A stretch of DNA of 64,000 bases, taken from NCBI RefSeq assembly GCF_900142205.1, contig NZ_FRAA01000002.1, positions 494,282 through 558,281 of the forward strand, written 5' to 3'. The notes under the pieces were generated by a model, which worked only from the letters and a program-made list of their open reading frames with translations, searched no databases and was not told the origin of the DNA. The first letter of the stretch is position 1. Every line of letters starts with the position of its first letter. Made by a program: the position numbers and the translations under genes. Of this stretch, positions 53,247 to 61,205 are shown one piece after another. Source of the stretch: Reichenbachiella agariperforans. Lineage in GTDB: Bacteria > Bacteroidota > Bacteroidia > Cytophagales > Cyclobacteriaceae.

Positions 53247-56200
53247 ATGAATATTGCAGAATTTTCGATCAAAAGACCGTCATTCATCCTCGTGATCTTT
53301 TTGCTCACGTCGATCGCGGGGCTTTTGTCATTCAACAAAATCGGCTATGAACTCCTCCCAGAGATGTCTCGCCCTACCTTGACGATCACGACCATCTACC
53401 CTGGAGCGGCACCCTCAGAAGTAGAGTCCTCGGTCTCCAAAAAAATAGAAGATGCCATCTCCGAATTGGACAATCTCGATGAGATCAATTCCAAGTCCCT
53501 CGAGAGCGCCTCGATCGTGATTGTCAACTTCAAAAGTGGAACAGATCTAGACCTGATGATGCAAGATGCACAACGTGAAATCAACAACGTCATCAGTGAT
53601 CTACCAGACGATGCAGAGAACCCATCGATCTCCAAAATCTCACCCAACGATCTACCCATCTTGCAGATCAGTGCAACTTCCAACATGGACGGCAAGTACT
53701 TCTATGCCCAGATGGATGACAAACTCATCCCTCAACTCCAGCAGCTCAAAGGAGTCGCATCGATAGACATACTAGGAGGAGAGCAGCGCACCATCAGCGT
53801 GAGCGTAGATCCCGAAAAACTTACGTACTACAATTTGTCCCTACTGCAGGTCACTCGATCGATCTCTTATGCCAATTTGGATTTCCCTACAGGGAAAGTC
53901 AAAGGAAACGGAGAAGCGGTGACGGTACGGATCTCGGGCAAATTTGCCAATGTAGAGGAAATCCGAGAGCTCATCGTCTCGACCACCGAAGACGGCGGAA
54001 CCGTACGGCTCAAAGACCTCGCAAGAGTCACCGACGACATAGCAGATGCCGAAAGTATCGCCCGACTCAATGGAAAAAGTGCCATCCTACTTCGCATCAA
54101 AAAACAAGGAGATGCAAACACGGTAGAAGTATCCGAATCCGTACTCACCAAACTCGAAGAACTAGAAGCGCATTACGACAAACAGGACCTCCACTTTGCC
54201 GTCGCACAAAACGACGCAGAATTCACCCTCGAAGCGGTCAATGCCGTCCTTCACGACTTAGAGATCGCCATTATACTCGTTGCGGTAGTGATGCTGCTCT
54301 TCTTACACAGTTTTAGAAACGCACTGATCGTCATGATCGCTGTACCAGCGTCCTTACTTGCGACAGTTGCCTTTATGTTCGCCATGGGATACACATTCAA
54401 CCTCATGACCCTACTCGCCATGTCACTCGTGATTGGAATCCTCGTGGACGACTCAATAGTAGTGTTGGAAAACATCTACCGACACATGGAAATGGGCAAG
54501 TCTCCCAAAAAAGCCGCCATCGATGGTATCGCAGAGATTGGATTGACAGCAGTGTCTATTACTTTGGTGATTGTCATCGTGTTTATTCCTGTCACCATGG
54601 TCGAGTCCTTTGTCGCAGATATTTTCCGTCAGTTTTCGTGGACGATCGTTGTAGCGACCTTATTCAGTCTCTTGGTCTCTTTCACATTGATTCCATGGCT
54701 GATGTCCAAGTTTTCTAAAATCACTCACCTCAATCCGAAAAACCCATTTCAATGGATCTTGATCCAATTCGAATCAGGACTGACCTGGATCAACGATGGA
54801 TACAACAATTCCCTGAAATGGATCATGAACAAAAAATGGGTACTCTTTGCTATCCTCCTCGCTCTATTTGGTATGACAGGATGGATCGGAAGTCTGGGAG
54901 TGATCGGATCAGAGACTTTCTCATCTGGAGACAAAGGTGAATTCAAACTCAACCTCGAATACAGCAAAGTCACCAGTATAGAAGCCAATAATCTCCGTAC
55001 TCGTGAAATTGAAAACTGGATCGCCTCCAAACCAGAGGTCAAGATGATCTTGACCAACGTAGGCGGGCCCTCTTCTGGAATCGGAGGCACGGGACTCGGA
55101 GACCCCTACAAGTCTGAGCTCAATGTCATATTGGATCAAGAACAATTCAAAAATGTGAACACTGAGGCATATATGATCGAAACAATGAACCAAATCAGAG
55201 CGCAATATGCAGGTGTCAAAGTAGGTGTTTCGTTGGTAGGCATGGTCAACATGGGGACTGCACCAATCGACGTATCTGTCGTAGGCGAAAACTACGACGA
55301 AGTGATAGAGGTAGCGCATCGCGTCAAAGATATGATCGAACATACACCAGGAGCCAATGACGTCAATGTATCCGTAGAAACAGGCGTGCCCGAAGTAGAA
55401 ATCAAAATCGATCGAGACAAACTCTCCATGCTCGGACTAGATGTCGCCACAGTCGGTGCTACGCTACAAAATTCGCTTCAAGGCAATGACGACAATGAGT
55501 ACCGAGAGGACGGTCTAGAATACCCCATCATGATACAACTCACCAAGTTTGATCGCAAAAATGCCGAGGATGTCAAGCAGATTCCTTTCATCAACACCAA
55601 AGGTCAGCTAATCACCCTGAGTCAGTTTGCCGAAGTGAATCAAAGTACATCAGCCTCTATGCTGGAACGAAAAGATAGAATCAAATCAGTCGGCGTTACA
55701 GCCTTTGCACTGGGAGTACCGGTCGGCAATGTCACCCAGTCTATCCAACAACAAATGGCTGCTGCTGATTTTCCTGAGACTGTGAGTTTCGTATGGGGTG
55801 GAGATGTCAAAAACCAAGAGGAAAGTTTCGGTGCGTTAGGTGGTGCTTTTGGCATTTCTCTATTGCTAATCTACTTCATCTTAGTCGCACTCTATGACAA
55901 TTTCGTCTACCCGCTCGTGGTACTACTTTCCATACCTGTAGCCGTGATCGGTGCGATGCTTGCCCTAGGTTTGTCAGTCTCGACGATGAGTATATTCACC
56001 ATCCTAGGTATGATTATGCTCCTAGGGCTTGTCGCCAAAAATGCTATTCTGATTGTGGACTTTGCCATCAAGCTCAAAGGAGATGGCCTATCCACTCGTG
56101 AAGCTGTCGTACAAGCAGGCAACGATCGATTGAGGCCAATCTTGATGACAACCATCGCCATGGTGATTGCGATGATTCCGATTGCAATCGCCGCAGGTGC

Positions 56201-56381
56201 TGGTGCTGAGTGGAAAAACGCCATGGCTTGGGTGCTCATCGGTGGACTGATGTCCTCTCTCTGCCTGACGATCTATCTTGTCCCTGTAGCCTTCGAGATC
56301 GCAGACAAAGCCACGGCATGGGTACAATCCAAAACAAAAACAACTACTTCAAATTCAGCGAAAAGCGTCGAACCCGCTTAA
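53247..56381 (+). CDS. RND family efflux transporter permease (AcrB-like)
   Basis: A 1044-residue inner-membrane pump with the AcrB architecture: one helix, a large periplasmic loop, a group of helices, then a second copy of the pattern. Typical blocks are RPTLTITTIYPGAAPSEVES, the porter repeat IEDAISELDNLDEINS, and the proton-relay helix MSLVIGILVDDSIVVLENIY with its two adjacent Asp. Late helices include KNAILIVDFAIKLK and RLRPILMTTIAMVIAMIP. It uses the proton gradient to move compounds to TolC; the substrate is not readable. Sequences resemble the HAE-1 multidrug group, so drug or bile-like amphiphile export is likely. It is the last gene of the operon, before a hairpin terminator. Confidence 0.95.
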   Translation: MNIAEFSIKRPSFILVIFLLTSIAGLLSFNKIGYELLPEMSRPTLTITTIYPGAAPSEVESSVSKKIEDAISELDNLDEINSKSLESASIVIVNFKSGTDLDLMMQDAQREINNVISDLPDDAENPSISKISPNDLPILQISATSNMDGKYFYAQMDDKLIPQLQQLKGVASIDILGGEQRTISVSVDPEKLTYYNLSLLQVTRSISYANLDFPTGKVKGNGEAVTVRISGKFANVEEIRELIVSTTEDGGTVRLKDLARVTDDIADAESIARLNGKSAILLRIKKQGDANTVEVSESVLTKLEELEAHYDKQDLHFAVAQNDAEFTLEAVNAVLHDLEIAIILVAVVMLLFLHSFRNALIVMIAVPASLLATVAFMFAMGYTFNLMTLLAMSLVIGILVDDSIVVLENIYRHMEMGKSPKKAAIDGIAEIGLTAVSITLVIVIVFIPVTMVESFVADIFRQFSWTIVVATLFSLLVSFTLIPWLMSKFSKITHLNPKNPFQWILIQFESGLTWINDGYNNSLKWIMNKKWVLFAILLALFGMTGWIGSLGVIGSETFSSGDKGEFKLNLEYSKVTSIEANNLRTREIENWIASKPEVKMILTNVGGPSSGIGGTGLGDPYKSELNVILDQEQFKNVNTEAYMIETMNQIRAQYAGVKVGVSLVGMVNMGTAPIDVSVVGENYDEVIEVAHRVKDMIEHTPGANDVNVSVETGVPEVEIKIDRDKLSMLGLDVATVGATLQNSLQGNDDNEYREDGLEYPIMIQLTKFDRKNAEDVKQIPFINTKGQLITLSQFAEVNQSTSASMLERKDRIKSVGVTAFALGVPVGNVTQSIQQQMAAADFPETVSFVWGGDVKNQEESFGALGGAFGISLLLIYFILVALYDNFVYPLVVLLSIPVAVIGAMLALGLSVSTMSIFTILGMIMLLGLVAKNAILIVDFAIKLKGDGLSTREAVVQAGNDRLRPILMTTIAMVIAMIPIAIAAGAGAEWKNAMAWVLIGGLMSSLCLTIYLVPVAFEIADKATAWVQSKTKTTTSNSAKSVEPA

Positions 56382-56403
56382 CCAGGTTCATTATTTCTTT
56401 CAC

Positions 56404-56446
56404 GATAGCATGCGGTAGACGACTGCATGCTATCTATTTCTCTTTT
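56404..56446 (+). terminator. hairpin terminator of the efflux operon
   Basis: GATAGCATGC (56404-56413) and GCATGCTATC (56425-56434) pair perfectly around an 11-base loop and are followed by a T-rich tract. It lies 22 bases after the permease stop and 20 bases before the end of the convergent barrel gene. Confidence 0.75.
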
Positions 56447-56466
56447 CTCGCTAGAGCAAAAATCAT

Positions 56467-57903
56467 TTAGCCAAACTTATAAAACGGAAGAGAGAAGCCC
56501 ACCAAAAAGCGCCAACGCTCCCACAGCACATCAACTCTTTCATCTGGGTTAGAATTATCCCCTGGCAGATTGACAATCTTTCCAATAGACTGAGTTCCTC
56601 TGGAATAAGTAGTACCTAGGGTCACCTCTATTTTATTGAAGTTCAGCATAAAACCACCCCCATAGTGGTAGATGTTGGCCGTGAAAACCGAGTTATCAAA
56701 ATTATCTGTGACTACACCTGATATACCTGTTTCGGGCTGATCCAGCGTAGAATAATCAGACGCTACACTCATAAAACCTTTCAGTCGCTTGACCAAACTC
56801 AATTCCAACCCCACGCCCCAGTTGATGACCGAATTTCGCTCATCGTAGAGCCTGTCCTTGACTTCAAGTTTTTCTTCTCCGTCCAACAAGTAATCAGGAA
56901 CCTTCTGCGCATAAAATGGTGCTGGCACCATGACAGCATAGCGGCTGACCTTGTCAAACCACTCAGCACTCACATGCACCTTGACAGGGCCAAAATCATA
57001 CGCAGAACCAATACCAATTGAAAATGGCGTTCGGTATTTCACATCCACGTCACTGGTAGTGTTTTTCATCAAACGACCATCATCGTCATATTCTCCGTCC
57101 TCATCAAAATCAAACCCACTCAGTACTTCGTCATACTCTGTGCCTCCGCTCGTTTTGAATACGAGATAAGGAGACGTGACCGTGATCCCAAGGCTAAAGT
57201 TCTTTGTTTCATAATTTCCCGCAGCCTTGAGGACGATACTAGATGCACTAAATTTCTTAATGCGCGTCCTTTCAAAAGACGCTACGGCACTACTATCATT
57301 ACTCAGTCCATCTTGAAATAAAGTGTATGATCTTTTCTGATTGAACACAGAGTAAAAACCTGAAAAACCAACACTAAATCGATCCGAAATAGCGTAGGCC
57401 CAACTACCTCCCATCCAATCATCCTTGACGGTCTTGTTCACATTAAAATCTATGTACAAGGTCTCCTCACCCAGCCATGTATCATTGAACTCATACACCA
57501 TCTCAGAGCGCGTACCTAAATTGTAATCTACCTGCTGCCTAGACAAAAACGCATAAGCAAATTTATGATTGGGCAAAAACGGCACTTCAAAACTCCCAGC
57601 AGCCAACGTCGGCGCATTCCCAAAGGAAGACTCGTTGAGGTCAGCCTTTTGTACGCCGTCCTTAACCCCCAGCGTAATCAACTGATACGCCTGCGCACTA
57701 ATCAAAAAACTCGGATCATCCTGCAATGCTAAGCGAGCAGGGTTATAAAAAGTAGCGCCTAGATCATCGACGCTACCGATGACATTGCCACCGAGTAACA
57801 TAGATTTGTTTCCGAATTGTTCCGTCCAGTAGTGAGCATCTTGCCCATAGACAGTCACTATGGCAAGCCACATTACACAGATTGTTAGGTTGATTTTTTT
57901 CAT
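56467..57903 (-). CDS. FadL/OmpP1-like outer-membrane transport protein
   Basis: A 478-residue barrel with a signal peptide ending VYGQ. The N-terminal GNKSMLLGGNVIGSVDDLGA followed by TFYNPARLALQDDPSFLISA is close to the hallmark of FadL-type channels (NPAxL). Long strand pairs follow, and the chain ends in FSLPFYKFG. FadL channels move hydrophobic compounds across the outer membrane; the substrate here is unknown. A Ca-binding-like acidic loop occurs in the middle (SGFDFDEDGEYDDDGR). It follows the 707-residue protein with six bases and so shares its operon. Confidence 0.8.
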   Translation of the reverse strand: MKKINLTICVMWLAIVTVYGQDAHYWTEQFGNKSMLLGGNVIGSVDDLGATFYNPARLALQDDPSFLISAQAYQLITLGVKDGVQKADLNESSFGNAPTLAAGSFEVPFLPNHKFAYAFLSRQQVDYNLGTRSEMVYEFNDTWLGEETLYIDFNVNKTVKDDWMGGSWAYAISDRFSVGFSGFYSVFNQKRSYTLFQDGLSNDSSAVASFERTRIKKFSASSIVLKAAGNYETKNFSLGITVTSPYLVFKTSGGTEYDEVLSGFDFDEDGEYDDDGRLMKNTTSDVDVKYRTPFSIGIGSAYDFGPVKVHVSAEWFDKVSRYAVMVPAPFYAQKVPDYLLDGEEKLEVKDRLYDERNSVINWGVGLELSLVKRLKGFMSVASDYSTLDQPETGISGVVTDNFDNSVFTANIYHYGGGFMLNFNKIEVTLGTTYSRGTQSIGKIVNLPGDNSNPDERVDVLWERWRFLVGFSLPFYKFG

Positions 57904-57909
57904 AATTTC

Positions 57910-60033
57910 TTATCTACGGCCTCTGCTCATACCACCACCAGCAGGCCGAGACCGCTGATAGGTTTGTGCTCTTTGCGTGCCCCGTTGTCTGTTTTGATAA
58001 CTTTGATTCATTTGTCCATTCGACGGACGTTGCGAAGGTGCTGACCATCCATTGTTGCTACGCTGCTGCCACCCATCACTTGATCTCTTGTACACATTGC
58101 CTTTCTTATCGCCATACACATCGTTATTTCCTCTGCCAGCCCCAGTAGTCGCAGGCCGAGTTTCAGGTCTATTGGCTGGTCTAGTAGCTGGAGATGTCGT
58201 TCTACCTGGTTGAGTCGTCGGTCTCGTACGGTTTCCTGATTGTGCGACATCTTGACGGTGATTATAAAGGTTGTTGCCGCGAGGTACAGTCGCAGGTCTC
58301 GTGTCTGGTCGATGCTGTGTTCCTCCTCCTGGTCGATTGCCTCCGCCAGCAGGAGGTCTGTTGCCATGTGGGGGACGCTGATAAGGAGGCCTGTGATGCG
58401 GTGGACGATAATATGGCGGCCTATAGTATGGAGGGCCATACCAGCCTCTGCCACCATACCAACCACCGTATCCTACACCAAAACCTACACTCCAACCCGC
58501 ATAAGTAGAATAGTGTACCGAAAAGCCATAGGTCACAGGACGTGGATAATAGTAGCGCCCATACCAACCAGGATAATAAAAGCCGGTACCATAAATAATA
58601 GTAGAACCATACACATAGCAGCCTACATAACCTGGCGTATAGCCCACATAGATTACCTCAGGTGTGCTCTCATAGATATACACATACTTCACATTATAGT
58701 TCGGGTTCTCAGATGGCAACTTGTCTATGTCAACGGGCCTCACGTCAGATACGACCCATGGCCCAGTGGCATTTTGTGAATTGAACCAAACGGCATTGTC
58801 ACAGAGAAAGTAAACATCCTTGGACTTGAAAACTGAACTCGCCGTATTCACTCCATAGGACAAACTCGTTCCCTCTATTTCTTTGAATATCGGATCTCCA
58901 TCGTACGTCACACTAGCCGTGGCGGTCTTGCGATCAATAGCAGCTGTCTGTGGAATATTCGCATCTAGCACAGCCTCTCGTGCTGCTGCTGTACCAGGTA
59001 CGCTCGCTAGTACGTCTCCTTTAGATGACTCCTCAGGGATATTTTTGAACTCTTTAGAAATCTGATCCGCTGGCACATAAGCCCATACACCATCCAATGA
59101 CTCAGTTCTGAACCATCGACCTGAGATCAGTAGATAAAAGTCCTGAGTCTCCACTTCCATAAAAAGATCTGCGGATGTATTATCCACATACATCAGTCCA
59201 CTACTCGGAATAGGGACCCAATCCATCTCACCTTCGGTCACAATCAATTCAGTAGGAACTGTCACCACGATAATTTCTGGGTCTTGCTTTTTGTCCTCAG
59301 ATTCAGAGATCGTATCATCTGCAGTTTTATTGTATTTTTTTTCTGTAGCACTGAGGCTCGTCGGTGGATTTTTGATTCTACTCCATTTACCCTTTAACAA
59401 ATCGTCCGTTTTGTACCAATCATTACCTCCGTAGAGAAAAAATTTCTCCTTCTTTCTGAGGAGAAAAACTGGCGTATTGACCAGTTGATCATAACCCTTT
59501 TCCAATTCATTGTATTTGGGATCACCGTCTATCATCACCAGTACGGCGGGTTGAGATCTAAATAAAATAGTAGGGGCTTGATGCTGAAAATCGTCTGTAA
59601 CCTGTCCCTCCACCTCTTCCAAAGTCGCCAACAAGCCATCCAAAGGGAAGGTCAAATGCCAATTAGGAATCTCTGATTCGAGAAAAGCTTTAAATTTTTG
59701 AATCTTAAGAGAATCTACTGCATCTGGAAAACGAACATCTCGTACCTCCGCTGAGGTGAGGGTAACCATTCTTTCTTCTCGGTCAACCTGTAGGTAACTC
59801 GTCACCCACATCACCCCAAAGGTCGGTGCAGCAGCTTCGGTGGTCTTAACTGAAAATGCTGCTCTCGACTGGAGCACATCATCTTTTAGGGATTCGGATT
59901 GGGGTTGGTAGATGACAATTTTTCCCTTGTCAGTCTCTATCACCTTGGGGAAAAATGAATAATCACTCTCCTGCGCCACAACTGAACCCAGCAAGCCAAA
60001 GACTATGGCGATCAAAACGGAATAAATTTTCAT
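57910..60033 (-). CDS. large exported protein of a conserved unnamed family, with Y/G/P/R-rich tail
   Basis: A 707-residue protein with a signal peptide (ending VVAQ). Residues of about 270-480 contain the blocks VPTELIVTEGEMDWVPIPSS, FYLLISGRWFRTESLDGVWA, SVPGTAAAREAVLDANIPQT and YIYESTPEVIYVGYTPGYVG, which I recall from uncharacterised bacterial proteins sometimes labelled carbohydrate-binding; the label is not supported by function. The stretch 490-530 is Tyr/Gly-rich (GTGFYYPGWYGRYYYPRP), then degenerate PPYYR pentapeptides occur at about 530-560. The last 150 residues are Arg/Gly/Pro/Gln/Asn-rich and probably disordered. It is followed in the same operon by a FadL-like channel. A surface-exposed or cell-wall-associated role is likely. 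Confidence 0.7.
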   Translation of the reverse strand: MKIYSVLIAIVFGLLGSVVAQESDYSFFPKVIETDKGKIVIYQPQSESLKDDVLQSRAAFSVKTTEAAAPTFGVMWVTSYLQVDREERMVTLTSAEVRDVRFPDAVDSLKIQKFKAFLESEIPNWHLTFPLDGLLATLEEVEGQVTDDFQHQAPTILFRSQPAVLVMIDGDPKYNELEKGYDQLVNTPVFLLRKKEKFFLYGGNDWYKTDDLLKGKWSRIKNPPTSLSATEKKYNKTADDTISESEDKKQDPEIIVVTVPTELIVTEGEMDWVPIPSSGLMYVDNTSADLFMEVETQDFYLLISGRWFRTESLDGVWAYVPADQISKEFKNIPEESSKGDVLASVPGTAAAREAVLDANIPQTAAIDRKTATASVTYDGDPIFKEIEGTSLSYGVNTASSVFKSKDVYFLCDNAVWFNSQNATGPWVVSDVRPVDIDKLPSENPNYNVKYVYIYESTPEVIYVGYTPGYVGCYVYGSTIIYGTGFYYPGWYGRYYYPRPVTYGFSVHYSTYAGWSVGFGVGYGGWYGGRGWYGPPYYRPPYYRPPHHRPPYQRPPHGNRPPAGGGNRPGGGTQHRPDTRPATVPRGNNLYNHRQDVAQSGNRTRPTTQPGRTTSPATRPANRPETRPATTGAGRGNNDVYGDKKGNVYKRSSDGWQQRSNNGWSAPSQRPSNGQMNQSYQNRQRGTQRAQTYQRSRPAGGGMSRGRR

Positions 60034-60209
60034 AGCAAAATTGTTTAGGAGCAGAGTCCTGCCCGCCTAAAATTAATCAATAATGTCTAAGACAACAGCA
60101 ACCATGCCATAGGGCTTACACCAATTTAGTTTGAATTTGATCGTTTTTCTTTTATCATCGCAGCGATTTACTAGACCTTTTTAGATTCTAACCTTAACCG
60201 ATCGAAACA

Positions 60210-61169
60210 GTGAACTCGAGATCATTTACACATGGAGCTGTATTGCTCATACTTTCCCTTGTCAATGCCTGTAGCTCCAATACACCCTCAGCGACACAAA
60301 GTGAACAGCACATCGAACAAAAAACAACTGTCACACAACAGCAAGAAAAACCCGAGAACAACCGTAATCTAGGCTCTACTGAGTACCCGCTTAAAATCTA
60401 TCTAACTCCATCTCGAACCAGTGAGCTCGTAGAAAAAACTGGTGCTACCCTAGTATCTTTCCTAGAAAAAGAAACTGGGCTAAACTTTGCGCTACATGTC
60501 CCAGAGAGCTACGAAGAGATGATAGATGCCTTTGCCTCCCAATACGGAGATATCGCCATGATGAATTCGGCGAGCTACATCAAAGCCAACCAACTCTATG
60601 GCGCTACTGCCAAACTAAGAGCGGTACGATATGGCAAGTCCAATTATTTTGGACAGATAGTCGCGAATACTAATAGTGGTGTTTTGAGCCTATCTGATCT
60701 GAACGGAAAATCCATCGCCTATACGGATTCTCTATCTGCATCTGGCTACCTCTTTCCAAAACACATCTTAGAGCAGCAGGGTATTTTGCCTGGTCACATG
60801 GCTTTTGCTGGGACACATGATCGTGTCATCAAAATGGTATACAAAGGAATCGCAGATGCTGGCGCAACTTTCTACTCTGAACCCTCTAGTGATGGTGAGA
60901 TTCGTGATGCCCGTTCGCGCCTTGTCAAAGAATACCCAGATGTCGCAGACAAAGTAAAAATTATAGAAGTTACCGAGCCAATACCTAATGATCCTGTCGT
61001 ATTCGGTCAGCACATCAGCAAGGATATTTACTACCCTGTTTCGTTGGGTATTATCAAGTTTTTGGAAACCGAAGAGGGAAAAGCAGCAATGAGTGATTTG
61101 TACTCTATAGAAGGGTATGTACGCTGCAAAGACTCAGATTATGATGGCTTGCGAGCGGTTCTGAATTGA
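60210..61169 (+). CDS. PhnD-like phosphate/phosphonate ABC-type substrate-binding lipoprotein
   Basis: A 319-residue lipoprotein (lipobox VNAC near residue 21) with a GTG start at 60210; no ATG is placed in frame upstream. A Gln/Thr/Glu-rich linker precedes the binding fold: LKIYLTPSRTSELVEKTGAT, YEEMIDAFASQYGDIAMMNS, VRYGKSNYFGQIVANTNSGV and LNGKSIAYTDSLSASGYLFP. The last block is the SxSGxLFP ligand-binding signature of PhnD-like proteins. No permease or ATPase gene is near. Family knowledge says some orphan PhnD-like proteins act as sensor inputs rather than transporters. It is convergent with the T9SS gene, 36 bases away. Confidence 0.85.
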   Translation: MNSRSFTHGAVLLILSLVNACSSNTPSATQSEQHIEQKTTVTQQQEKPENNRNLGSTEYPLKIYLTPSRTSELVEKTGATLVSFLEKETGLNFALHVPESYEEMIDAFASQYGDIAMMNSASYIKANQLYGATAKLRAVRYGKSNYFGQIVANTNSGVLSLSDLNGKSIAYTDSLSASGYLFPKHILEQQGILPGHMAFAGTHDRVIKMVYKGIADAGATFYSEPSSDGEIRDARSRLVKEYPDVADKVKIIEVTEPIPNDPVVFGQHISKDIYYPVSLGIIKFLETEEGKAAMSDLYSIEGYVRCKDSDYDGLRAVLN

Positions 61170-61205
61170 ACACGCTCACAAGCCTCCAAACCTTAATTGA
61201 ACCTA

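Noticed and set aside
58340-58460. Periodic GC-rich DNA in the 707-residue gene looked like a tandem repeat or a CRISPR-like array.
   Set aside because: The period is 15 bases and stays in frame, encoding degenerate PPYYR-type pentapeptides; it is a protein low-complexity tail.
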